DNA from: an uncultured Bacteroidales bacterium
Lineage (GTDB): Bacteria; Bacteroidota; Bacteroidia; Bacteroidales; Bacteroidaceae
NCBI GenBank assembly: GCA_937898885.1
Contig: CALDKD010000031.1
Location: 1-7,513, forward strand
Direction of reading: 5' to 3'
DNA length: 7,513 bases
The position numbers and the translations under genes were made by a program. A model generated the notes under the pieces. The model was not told where the DNA came from and ran no database searches. It saw only the letters and a program-made list of their open reading frames with translations. This document shows, piece by piece, positions 1 through 5,761 of the stretch (the stretch's first letter is position 1; every line of letters begins with the position of its first letter).

Positions 1-36
1 AAGGAGGCATATGCTGTATTCAATCTTTGTCTTCAT
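1..36 (-). CDS. Start of an unidentified gene, cut by the left window edge
   Basis: On the minus strand an ATG at 36-34 opens a frame that reads MKTKIEYSICLL before the window ends. It lies 25 nt after the stop codon of the FISUMP lipoprotein gene, on the same strand, with no terminator-like hairpin between them, so it is probably the next gene of the same operon. The short purine stretch GAAAGAAA just upstream could serve as a weak ribosome site. Basic residues followed by a hydrophobic run fit the start of a signal peptide, perhaps of another lipoprotein, but twelve residues cannot identify the product. The call rests on position and this N-terminal pattern alone. Confidence 0.4.
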   Translation of the reverse strand, partial: MKTKIEYSICLL

Positions 37-61
37 CGTTTCTTTCAGCTTATATTAATAA

Positions 62-2122
62 TCACTTATCACGGACAGCGCGGACACACCGGCCCTCATA
101 GCGCCAGGCGTCAGTCACCACGTTGTTACATAGAGTGGCCGCATACCATGGATGTATTCCGCCCCAGCGAAGTGTAGATGACCAATAGCTGCAAATCTGG
201 CCTTTCTCATAAAAAGTATCTCCGTTACGATGGCCGCAGGCCGGAAGGAAAATCGAGTTGTGCTTGTACCCCTTTATGTTGCTGTATATTGTATAGCCAA
301 ACACCGGTATGCCATAGTAGGATCTCCGGTCCCATATCCATTCGCAGTTCTTACTGTCAACGAGTTCATTCAATTCATTTTCCGTAGGCATCCTGCACTT
401 TCCAGCTGTCTTAACATATGCCGCATCATCCTCTTTCTGCAGCACCCCGAAATCGGAACCGTTATATTTTGTCATCGTCCATACTGGAGTACTAATTCTC
501 TCACCTTCGTTCACATATTCGCCGTACCTGTAATTGATTTCCGAAAAACCGGTCAGGAAAGGATCCGCCCAAGGAAAATATACGCCGTATGGGTCTTCGG
601 AGGTAGCGCCTATATTATCAGCCGCCCAAAGCACATTTGGGAATCCCAAATCCACAAAAGACAGTTCCATTTCCGGTTTCAGCGGCGTTACCGTTTCCCT
701 CCACACGGGGCGGACCGTGAATCCCAGATACCTGCAATACTTTACCGATGCTACAGATTCCTCTGTTATGGCAAGACTTTCCGCATTGCCAGAGTTGTCC
801 AGGCTGAGAGAAGCGGACCAATAATAGCCGGAACCATCACTAACCAATCCTGAATCGTCACACTTTCCACCAACCGGCAGGAAAATGTGACTGTCGGCCA
901 GGGAATATCTTGAAGACACAACGCCTGACGCTCCCACCTTGACACCCTGGTCGCTTTTCGCTTTCGCCTTGTAGACAATGTATCCTTTTGCGCCGATGTT
1001 ATTGTAATTATTCGTCCAAACCCAATAGCAGAACTCATCTATTTCCTCAAAATCCCTTTTTGTAGGCATACGCCAGCCTCCGCCCCATTTACAGTTGGCG
1101 GCATCATCAGCAGACAGAAGCGTCCTCATCCAGTCGCCATTCTCACGGGCAGGATATGTGTACTTATTAATTTCGTTTTCGGTACCACCGTCACTAAACT
1201 TATAGTTGGACCATCTGCTTGGAGAGTCGCAAGTCCTTGAATCGCCCCAGGAATAATAGCTGCCGGACTCTCCCGGGCTGGAGGCATCAAGGTTGCAGGT
1301 AGCCCAAAAGGTTCCGGATGGCAGACCCAGGTCAGCATATTCGTGACCACAGTACTTGGAATGGAACAATGTGGTGAATTCGGCGTTAGTTATCAGCGAG
1401 CGGGTAATGCTTAATGTTCTGTCCGAAGATAAGGACTTCGTGCAGGCAGAGCCGTCAACACCGGTCATCTCAATTTTGAGTCCGCGGTAATCGCCCTCGC
1501 GCATAGCGATATATAATAACGTTCCCTGCGGTTTGAGCTCAATGCCGCCATCCTCGTCCCCGGCAGAGAAGTGTATGGCCACGTAACCATGATCAATTGA
1601 TGTGGATGGATGGTATTCAGGGAAATAATCTCCCGTTATCTCCAGTTTTCGCAGCTTGACCGATTGCGCGTTCTTGATGACAAGACGCAGCAGTCCGCCG
1701 GTATTCTGGAAATTTATGACGTCTGTCTTGCCGGCTGTTACTGTAACCCGCGCATACATCGGAGCGTTGCTTATCTTGCCGGCCATATAGGTCTGGGTGC
1801 TTTCCAGAGGAACGTCCTTAGACGAAATGCCATAATAGGCATCGTATGTGCCGTCATCGAGCAACGGGCCTGTGAATTCTCCCTCGGTTGTGCCTTCCCC
1901 ACCGGCCAGTGCGAATTCCTGGCCGCCTATCTCTATTTTGTCACCGGCTGTCCATACTACATTGTAGTCACCATCCTTCTGTAAAGCAGTGCGTGTAGAG
2001 GCATCGGCAGTGCTGGCAATCACTGTCATCTGCCGGATCCGCTCCTGCAAGCCAGGCAGAGGCTCGTTGTTGTCGCAGGAAATCAAAGCAATTGCGGCAA
2101 GTACAAATAAAAATCTTTTCAT
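62..2122 (-). CDS. Fimbrillin-like lipoprotein with two tandem FISUMP (C-type-lectin-like) domains
   Basis: This encodes a 686-aa surface lipoprotein. Residues 1-16 form a lipoprotein signal (MKRFLFVLAAIALISC) with the lipid-carrying cysteine at 16, followed by DNNE, compatible with Bacteroidetes surface export. Residues about 30-250 look fimbrillin-like, with the pattern TRTAL...VVWTAGDKIEI near 43-65. Two diverged repeats of the Fibrobacter-paralogous (FISUMP, DUF1566-like) type follow, at about 262-474 and 488-684. They share DLGLPSG/DLGFPN, YSWGD/FPWAD, WRMPT/CRMPT, IFLPVGG/IFLPACG, YWSAS/YWSST and FTVRPV/RCVRAV. Such domains are thought to adopt a C-type-lectin fold and are common in secreted Bacteroidales proteins; a ligand-binding or adhesin role is inference. 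The frame stays open upstream to an ATG at 2230, but that would bury the signal peptide and overlap the small upstream ORF, so the start at 2122 is chosen. An AAAAAGG site precedes it. Confidence 0.9.
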   Translation of the reverse strand: MKRFLFVLAAIALISCDNNEPLPGLQERIRQMTVIASTADASTRTALQKDGDYNVVWTAGDKIEIGGQEFALAGGEGTTEGEFTGPLLDDGTYDAYYGISSKDVPLESTQTYMAGKISNAPMYARVTVTAGKTDVINFQNTGGLLRLVIKNAQSVKLRKLEITGDYFPEYHPSTSIDHGYVAIHFSAGDEDGGIELKPQGTLLYIAMREGDYRGLKIEMTGVDGSACTKSLSSDRTLSITRSLITNAEFTTLFHSKYCGHEYADLGLPSGTFWATCNLDASSPGESGSYYSWGDSRTCDSPSRWSNYKFSDGGTENEINKYTYPARENGDWMRTLLSADDAANCKWGGGWRMPTKRDFEEIDEFCYWVWTNNYNNIGAKGYIVYKAKAKSDQGVKVGASGVVSSRYSLADSHIFLPVGGKCDDSGLVSDGSGYYWSASLSLDNSGNAESLAITEESVASVKYCRYLGFTVRPVWRETVTPLKPEMELSFVDLGFPNVLWAADNIGATSEDPYGVYFPWADPFLTGFSEINYRYGEYVNEGERISTPVWTMTKYNGSDFGVLQKEDDAAYVKTAGKCRMPTENELNELVDSKNCEWIWDRRSYYGIPVFGYTIYSNIKGYKHNSIFLPACGHRNGDTFYEKGQICSYWSSTLRWGGIHPWYAATLCNNVVTDAWRYEGRCVRAVRDK

Positions 2123-2130
2123 AATATAAA

Positions 2131-2137
2131 CCTTTTT
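2131..2137 (-). promoter_or_regulatory. Ribosome-binding site of the FISUMP lipoprotein gene
   Basis: On the minus strand AAAAAGG ends 8 nt before the ATG at 2122 and overlaps the TAA stop (2138-2136) of the small upstream ORF. This supports the 2122 start and suggests that translation of the two genes may be coupled. Confidence 0.5.
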
Positions 2138-2348
2138 AGCTCCAACAGTCGTCATCAAAGTTGTCGCCGATACCATACCGTTGATTGCTGTTTTTACCAC
2201 TCGCGCACAACAAGCCCTGCGTACGCACATTTATCACCTTTATACTTGGAATTGTATAAGGCCTTATCCCATCTGCCACCTTGTTCCTGATATCCGCCAT
2301 ACTATATTTGCTCATTTTGAATTTAACGCCTGTCTGATCCCGCATCAT
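2136..2348 (-). CDS. Small conserved-looking peptide upstream of the surface lipoprotein
   Basis: This 70-codon ORF ends 13 nt before the lipoprotein start and lies directly downstream of a TATCTTTG promoter box. Its C-terminal half reads YTIPSIKVINVRTQGLLCAS at residues 31-50, then GKNSNQRY and an acidic tail GDNFDDDCWS. I recall short Bacteroidales ORFs of the form Y-x-x-P-x-I-x-V-I...G-L-L-x-x-S-G plus an acidic, Trp-containing tail, often beside fimbrillin or lipoprotein genes, which is why I treat this as real and not as a shadow. There is no signal peptide or transmembrane segment. The start is uncertain: Met codons 1, 2, 12 (2315) and 17 (2300) are all possible, and the recognisable part begins near residue 30. 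Function is unknown; a leader or regulatory peptide, or a small secreted partner, would be guesses. Confidence 0.6.
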   Translation of the reverse strand: MMRDQTGVKFKMSKYSMADIRNKVADGIRPYTIPSIKVINVRTQGLLCASGKNSNQRYGIGDNFDDDCWS

Positions 2349-2367
2349 ACTATCTGCCGAATTGCCG

Positions 2368-2375
2368 CAAAGATA
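2368..2375 (-). promoter_or_regulatory. Bacteroidetes -7 box (TATCTTTG) for the small ORF and lipoprotein
   Basis: Read on the minus strand, TATCTTTG matches the Bacteroides -7 consensus TAnnTTTG exactly. It lies 19 nt before the first Met codon of the small ORF, so transcription would begin about 13-17 nt before that codon. No good TTTG -33 element is seen at the expected distance, so the site is weaker than its plus-strand counterparts. Confidence 0.45.
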
Positions 2376-2396
2376 TACAAAACAATCTTATCGGCT

Positions 2397-2426
2397 TTTT
2401 ACTATCCGATTATCTTCGTAAATTTG
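2397..2426 (+). promoter_or_regulatory. Bacteroidetes promoter of the beta-propeller lipoprotein gene
   Basis: A -7 box TAAATTTG at 2419-2426 matches TAnnTTTG exactly. A T-run (TTTT, 2397-2400) lies 18 nt upstream in the place of the TTTG -33 element. The -7 box ends only 13 nt before the ATG at 2440, so the mRNA leader would be about 7-10 nt. An A-rich stretch occupies that leader instead of a Shine-Dalgarno site. Confidence 0.6.
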
Positions 2427-2439
2427 CAAAAAAAATATC

Positions 2440-3687
2440 ATGACGTGTCACCTCAACCTTCGCCACGGCAAGCTATCAGGACGCTTGTGCCGGACCATCG
2501 TATCACTTGGCCTGTGTGCGGCCATCATCCCTGCCCTATGCGGATGCAAGGGCAGCGGCAAGGGGAATACGGCTCCGGACAACTCCCTGCAGATTACAGA
2601 GAGCGAGATCATAAAGTTTGACGGCTCAATGCTGGACTGTATGCTTGACAGCTTTGAGGTAATCTATCTTGATGACTCCAGGGAGGCCCTTGTCAGCGAC
2701 ATCTCCGACATACGTTACGATGACGGGCGGTTCTTCATACTCTCCACCGGGGGATGGGAGAACAGCTCGGTTATGGTATTCGACTCCACCGGACACTATC
2801 TGCACAACATCGGGCATCAGGGCAACGCGTCATACGAGTACAACAATCTGTCCGGCTGGACGCTGGACCCCGTGCGGAACGAGGTGATAATAGTACAGTT
2901 GTACCCCTCTCAAATCTATTACTACGGCTACGACGGCAAGTTCCTGCGCAAGCGCTCCATAGGCGAGAGCGATATCACTTTTTCTACGGACCGCATATAT
3001 GGGTTTATGCCGGATGGCACACTGCTGCTCAAGAATCATCTGCACACCTACCCAGTGGACGATTATGTAATGATACGTCCCGACGACAGCATCAGCGTCC
3101 CCTTTGACAGACGTGATTACAAGATGGGGCAGATTGAGGACTGGCAGGGTGATTACAGCATTGAGTACGAAGGATTCTGTACCGCTAACGCAAGTGATGA
3201 CATTTGGCTGATGCGCCGGTTTGACAACCATATCTACCGTATATGCGGCATCGACAGCATTGAGTGTGTGGCCAACCTGAGCTTCGTTGAGGAGTTGCCG
3301 GAAGACATGAGGCGCGACTTCAATTTTATGGGCGACAAATACTTCAGCTCCATCTTATCGGACATAACCGACACACGTGACTTTATGATTATCAAATACA
3401 GGGACGGAGCCGAATACATATTTGAGAAAAGCACCTCAAAGGTGTACCGTAGCACCTGGAACGACCAGACGTTCAAGAGAATCCCATTCGCCTCTACAAA
3501 GGGCTGCTATGACAACACCCTGATAGGCTTGATCGATATTATGGATGCAGAGAACTGGCTGACCTCCAACCAGGACGATGACTCTGACGACAGGAGCGAC
3601 GATAGCGTCAGAGCCGTATTCAGCAAGGCCGCCAGGCGTGACAACCCTACCCTGCTGCTCTATCACCTGAAATCTCCGGAACTTTAA
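2440..3687 (+). CDS. 6-bladed beta-propeller lipoprotein (DUF5128-like)
   Basis: This encodes a 415-aa lipoprotein predicted to sit in the envelope. The lipobox LCGC places the lipidated cysteine at residue 36, after an unusually long basic stretch. The family pattern is clear: FEVIYLDDS at about 72-80 replaces the usual F-I-P-L-E-T strand, DISDIRYDDGRFFIL at 87-101, VFDSTGHYLHNIGHQG at 113-128, YYYGYDGKFLRKRSIG at 160-175, and the closing DNPTLLLYHLK. This matches the 6-bladed beta-propeller lipoproteins abundant in Bacteroides, whose role is mostly unknown. The usual G-x-G-P-G-E-Y loop is altered to GNASYEY. An acidic stretch (DDDSDDRSDD) lies near residues 383-392. The ATG at 2440 is the only early Met; a TTG at 2485 would give a more ordinary 21-residue signal. 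The gene precedes the sigma-factor block with about 100 bp between and may be read into it. Confidence 0.87.
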   Translation: MTCHLNLRHGKLSGRLCRTIVSLGLCAAIIPALCGCKGSGKGNTAPDNSLQITESEIIKFDGSMLDCMLDSFEVIYLDDSREALVSDISDIRYDDGRFFILSTGGWENSSVMVFDSTGHYLHNIGHQGNASYEYNNLSGWTLDPVRNEVIIVQLYPSQIYYYGYDGKFLRKRSIGESDITFSTDRIYGFMPDGTLLLKNHLHTYPVDDYVMIRPDDSISVPFDRRDYKMGQIEDWQGDYSIEYEGFCTANASDDIWLMRRFDNHIYRICGIDSIECVANLSFVEELPEDMRRDFNFMGDKYFSSILSDITDTRDFMIIKYRDGAEYIFEKSTSKVYRSTWNDQTFKRIPFASTKGCYDNTLIGLIDIMDAENWLTSNQDDDSDDRSDDSVRAVFSKAARRDNPTLLLYHLKSPEL

Positions 3688-3787
3688 CACCCGTGTGTAA
3701 CAAATACGGGCGTGATACGTCTTTATATCAGACAACCTTTTACGGACAATTCAAAAGATGAGTAAAGACAACACAAAAGAAGGAGAA

Positions 3788-4312
3788 ATGAGAAAAGCAA
3801 TGATTCTGCTGGCAGTGGCGCTGATGCTGCCATTTTATGCCAATGCGGCAAGGAAAGACAATGCCGGCATAGACAGGAGCAGCCTGTCGGAGATAATCCG
3901 TACGTACAGCTGTGAGGACGGATTCCAGGTGGTCAACATAGGCTCATTAGCCACGTCGCTGCTAAAGAAAATAGTACGCACTACGGCGGAGTACGATGAT
4001 GACCCCGACATCAGGCAGGCATTAAAGATAATAAGTAACATAAAGAAGGTGTCAGTCATCAGCTATGAGGACGTAGATGAAAAGACCCGCTATCAGATAA
4101 CCACCCGGCTGAGCAAGGCGCTTGGCAAGACCGACCTTCTTATGGAGGTAAAGGACGGAGACGATACAATGAGGATGTACGGAGTGCTTTCAGAGGACAG
4201 TGAGACCGTCAAAGACTTCGTATTGTTCGTGCCTGAGGACTGCGCGCTTATCTGCCTGTTCGGCTCACTCTCCGTTGATGCGATAATGGAGCTTGCCGGC
4301 AACAATCTATAA
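3788..4312 (+). CDS. Exported DUF4252 protein, first of two paralogues
   Basis: This encodes a 174-aa protein with a cleavable signal peptide (MRKAMILLAVALMLPFYANA, residues 1-20) and a periplasmic or surface domain. The C-terminal part, TDLLMEVKDGDDTMRMYGVL (115-134) followed by a strand ending LFGSLSVDAIMEL, parallels ELLMEAKDNGETMRMYTIG and LEGKISRDKLSEI in the gene at 5206. Both fit the DUF4252 family of Bacteroidetes, which has no firmly known activity. An in-frame ATG at 3758 would add ten residues (MSKDNTKEGE) before the signal. I prefer 3788 because it aligns with the MRK start of the paralogue and gives a classical signal peptide, although its AGGAG lies only 2 nt from the ATG, so 3758 remains possible. 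The ORF ends 10 nt before the sigma gene, which places it in one operon with it. Confidence 0.8.
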   Translation: MRKAMILLAVALMLPFYANAARKDNAGIDRSSLSEIIRTYSCEDGFQVVNIGSLATSLLKKIVRTTAEYDDDPDIRQALKIISNIKKVSVISYEDVDEKTRYQITTRLSKALGKTDLLMEVKDGDDTMRMYGVLSEDSETVKDFVLFVPEDCALICLFGSLSVDAIMELAGNNL

Positions 4313-4322
4313 ACCGGGCATA

Positions 4323-4817
4323 ATGACAGCGGAACAGTTCTCAAAGGTATATCAGCCACTTGGCGGACAGCTCTACAGAGTGGCATTCCACATACTGGAG
4401 TCGGAGATGGATGCCGAGGATGCCGTGCAGGACCTGTATCTAAGACTCTGGAACAGCCACCAGACGCTTGACACCGTAGAGAACCCCACGGCATACTGCC
4501 TGACACTTATCCGCAACATCTGCGTTGACAAGCTAAGGCAATCCGCCATCAGGCAGTCCACACCGGTTGAGGAGATTCCGGAGCAGGCGGAGCTTTCCCT
4601 GCCATCGGATATACTGGAGCAGAGAGAATCAATAGACAGGATAATGCAGGCTATGCGTGAGTTGCCTCCGAGGCAGCGCCAGATTCTGAATCTGAAGGTC
4701 TTTCAGGACCTGCCGTATCAGGAGATCGAGAAGAGGACAGGAATACCCTATCTCACACTGAGAGTATCGCTTAGCCGTGCAATTAAAAAACTGAGAATGT
4801 GTTATGAGGACAATTGA
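4323..4817 (+). CDS. ECF-type RNA polymerase sigma-70 factor
   Basis: This encodes a 164-aa sigma factor with regions 2 and 4 only, the normal ECF architecture. Region 2 spans about residues 5-72, with the core-binding and -10 segment DAEDAVQDLYLRLWNS (30-45) and NPTAYCLTLIRNICVDKLRQ (54-73). Region 4 spans about 106-159, with ELPPRQRQILNLKVFQDLPY and a helix-turn-helix EIEKRTGIPYLTLRVSLSRA that ends in KKLR. It should direct RNA polymerase to a small set of promoters, perhaps including its own operon. An in-frame ATG at 4293 would add ten residues and overlap the preceding gene; the start at 4323 gives the usual ECF N-terminus (MTAEQFSKVYQPL). The next gene overlaps its 3' end by 14 nt, the common layout for a sigma and its anti-sigma regulator. 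Confidence 0.92.
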   Translation: MTAEQFSKVYQPLGGQLYRVAFHILESEMDAEDAVQDLYLRLWNSHQTLDTVENPTAYCLTLIRNICVDKLRQSAIRQSTPVEEIPEQAELSLPSDILEQRESIDRIMQAMRELPPRQRQILNLKVFQDLPYQEIEKRTGIPYLTLRVSLSRAIKKLRMCYEDN

Positions 4818-5196
4818 GGAAATTGAGAGAATGAGTATGGAGGAGCTTGAGAGGATTGCCTCCAGCAAGGATATCAGCATCCCCGAGGGGCTTGACGACA
4901 GGATATCCGGCACTCTGACGGCGGCGGCCTTTCACGCGCAGGAAAGACCTGCGGCCAGGACACGCCATACAATCATCGGCATCGCGGCATCGGCGGTTGC
5001 GGCAGCCTGCCTGGGAATGGTACTCGTCAAGGCAAGCCAGCCTAAGGATACATTCACAGACCCGATGCTGGCATACGCGCAACTGGAGCAGACATTCCAG
5101 TACATACAGACAAAAATGGGCAAAGGCCTTGAGATAGCGGCCGGGGCCGAGCCTGTAATAGAGAGAACATCTGAGATATTCAATGGAACCAAATAA
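4804..5196 (+). CDS. Single-pass membrane protein, candidate anti-sigma factor
   Basis: This encodes a 130-aa protein: a charged N-terminal region (1-54, rich in Glu, with MEELERIASSKDISIPEGLD at 12-31), one transmembrane helix at about 56-76 (TIIGIAASAVAAACLGMVLVK), and a C-terminal region (77-130) containing DPMLAYAQLEQTFQYIQTKM and a GLEIAAGAEPVIERT segment. The topology, the position directly behind an ECF sigma gene and the 14-nt overlap suggest a membrane anti-sigma factor with a cytoplasmic sigma-binding part. No zinc-binding His-x3-Cys-x2-Cys motif is present; the only cysteine is inside the membrane helix. It also lacks the FecR-type domain usual for Bacteroidetes anti-sigmas, so the role is inferred from context. 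Alternative in-frame starts at 4831 or 4837 would remove the overlap. The DUF4252 gene follows after 9 nt. Confidence 0.75.
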   Translation: MRTIEEIERMSMEELERIASSKDISIPEGLDDRISGTLTAAAFHAQERPAARTRHTIIGIAASAVAAACLGMVLVKASQPKDTFTDPMLAYAQLEQTFQYIQTKMGKGLEIAAGAEPVIERTSEIFNGTK

Positions 5197-5205
5197 GATA
5201 GAATT

Positions 5206-5691
5206 ATGAGAAAGATAATGATTATCGCAGCCTTTATGCTGCTCACGGTAAGCGCTTTCGCACAGAACGGCAAGGCCATCTACAACAAGTACTCCGACGC
5301 GGATGATGTATCGGCGGTCTATATATCGCCTGCCATGTTCAAGATCATAGGCAACATACCAAATCTGAGCATAGGCCAGGACGATGTCAACCTGACACCG
5401 GTAGTAAAGAGCCTGACAGGTTTCTATCTGATAGACAGCGACAACCCCGGCGTGAACGCCTCACTGCGGAAAGACATAGACAAGCTTCTGGATGCCGGCA
5501 AGTACGAGCTTCTCATGGAGGCCAAGGACAACGGCGAGACTATGCGTATGTACACCATAGGAGATGCTGCCATAGTGACAAGCTTCATTATGACCGTAGT
5601 TGAGAATGACCAGTGCACTTTCATTGCCCTTGAGGGAAAGATATCGCGCGACAAGTTGTCTGAGATTCTGGCCACCGCAATGGACGAATAA
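5206..5691 (+). CDS. Exported DUF4252 protein, second paralogue
   Basis: This encodes a 161-aa protein with a signal peptide (MRKIMIIAAFMLLTVSAFA, cleavage before Q20) and a DUF4252-type domain. The N-terminal part, DVSAVYISPAMFKIIGNIPN (34-53), is more typical of the family than in the first paralogue. The segment ELLMEAKDNGETMRMYTIGD (101-120) is nearly superimposable on the equivalent part of the gene at 3788. It begins 9 nt after the membrane-protein gene and closes the four-gene block. No Shine-Dalgarno sequence is evident, as is usual in Bacteroidetes. It probably acts outside the inner membrane; sensing for, or being an output of, the sigma/anti-sigma pair is inferred from gene order only. 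Confidence 0.85.
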   Translation: MRKIMIIAAFMLLTVSAFAQNGKAIYNKYSDADDVSAVYISPAMFKIIGNIPNLSIGQDDVNLTPVVKSLTGFYLIDSDNPGVNASLRKDIDKLLDAGKYELLMEAKDNGETMRMYTIGDAAIVTSFIMTVVENDQCTFIALEGKISRDKLSEILATAMDE

Positions 5692-5698
5692 TTGAATT

Positions 5699-5728
5699 TT
5701 TGTCTATATTTACCGATTGTTAGATTTT
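5699..5728 (+). promoter_or_regulatory. Probable promoter of the DUF4380 gene
   Basis: TTTG at 5699-5702 and TAGATTTT at 5721-5728 (one mismatch to TAnnTTTG) are separated by 18 nt, the same geometry as the other two plus-strand promoters here. A second partial match, TATATTTA, lies at 5705-5712. The expected leader would be about 26-30 nt. This separates the DUF4380 gene from the sigma operon, although read-through across the 70-bp gap cannot be excluded. Confidence 0.45.
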
Positions 5729-5761
5729 TACAATGGCAAACAAATAGGCAAAACATAGATT

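Noticed and set aside
11..58. 15-codon hydrophobic ORF on the plus strand with AAGGAGG just upstream
   Set aside because: The purine motif sits only 3 nt from the ATG, the species shows little Shine-Dalgarno use, and the same bases encode the better supported minus-strand gene start MKTKIEYSICLL.
230..853. 207-codon plus-strand open frame
   Set aside because: It lies wholly antisense to the FISUMP lipoprotein gene, lacks any family-like motif or start context, and its frame is explained by the coding pattern on the other strand.
2123..2230. 36-residue N-terminal extension of the FISUMP lipoprotein
   Set aside because: It would put the signal peptide and lipobox inside the protein and overlap the small upstream ORF in another frame; the ATG at 2122 has a ribosome site and a proper lipoprotein signal.
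3690..3710. Possible intrinsic terminator CCCGT…ACGGG after the beta-propeller gene
   Set aside because: The stem is only 5 bp with an 11-nt loop and no T-run follows, so it is too weak to call a terminator.
4293..4322. Ten-residue extension of the sigma factor start
   Set aside because: It overlaps the preceding gene by 20 nt and adds residues (MPATIYKPGI) that do not belong to the usual ECF N-terminus; possible but less likely.
4093..4506. 137-codon minus-strand frame across the DUF4252/sigma junction
   Set aside because: Antisense to two well supported genes, low-complexity Pro/Ser-rich composition, no recognisable domain.
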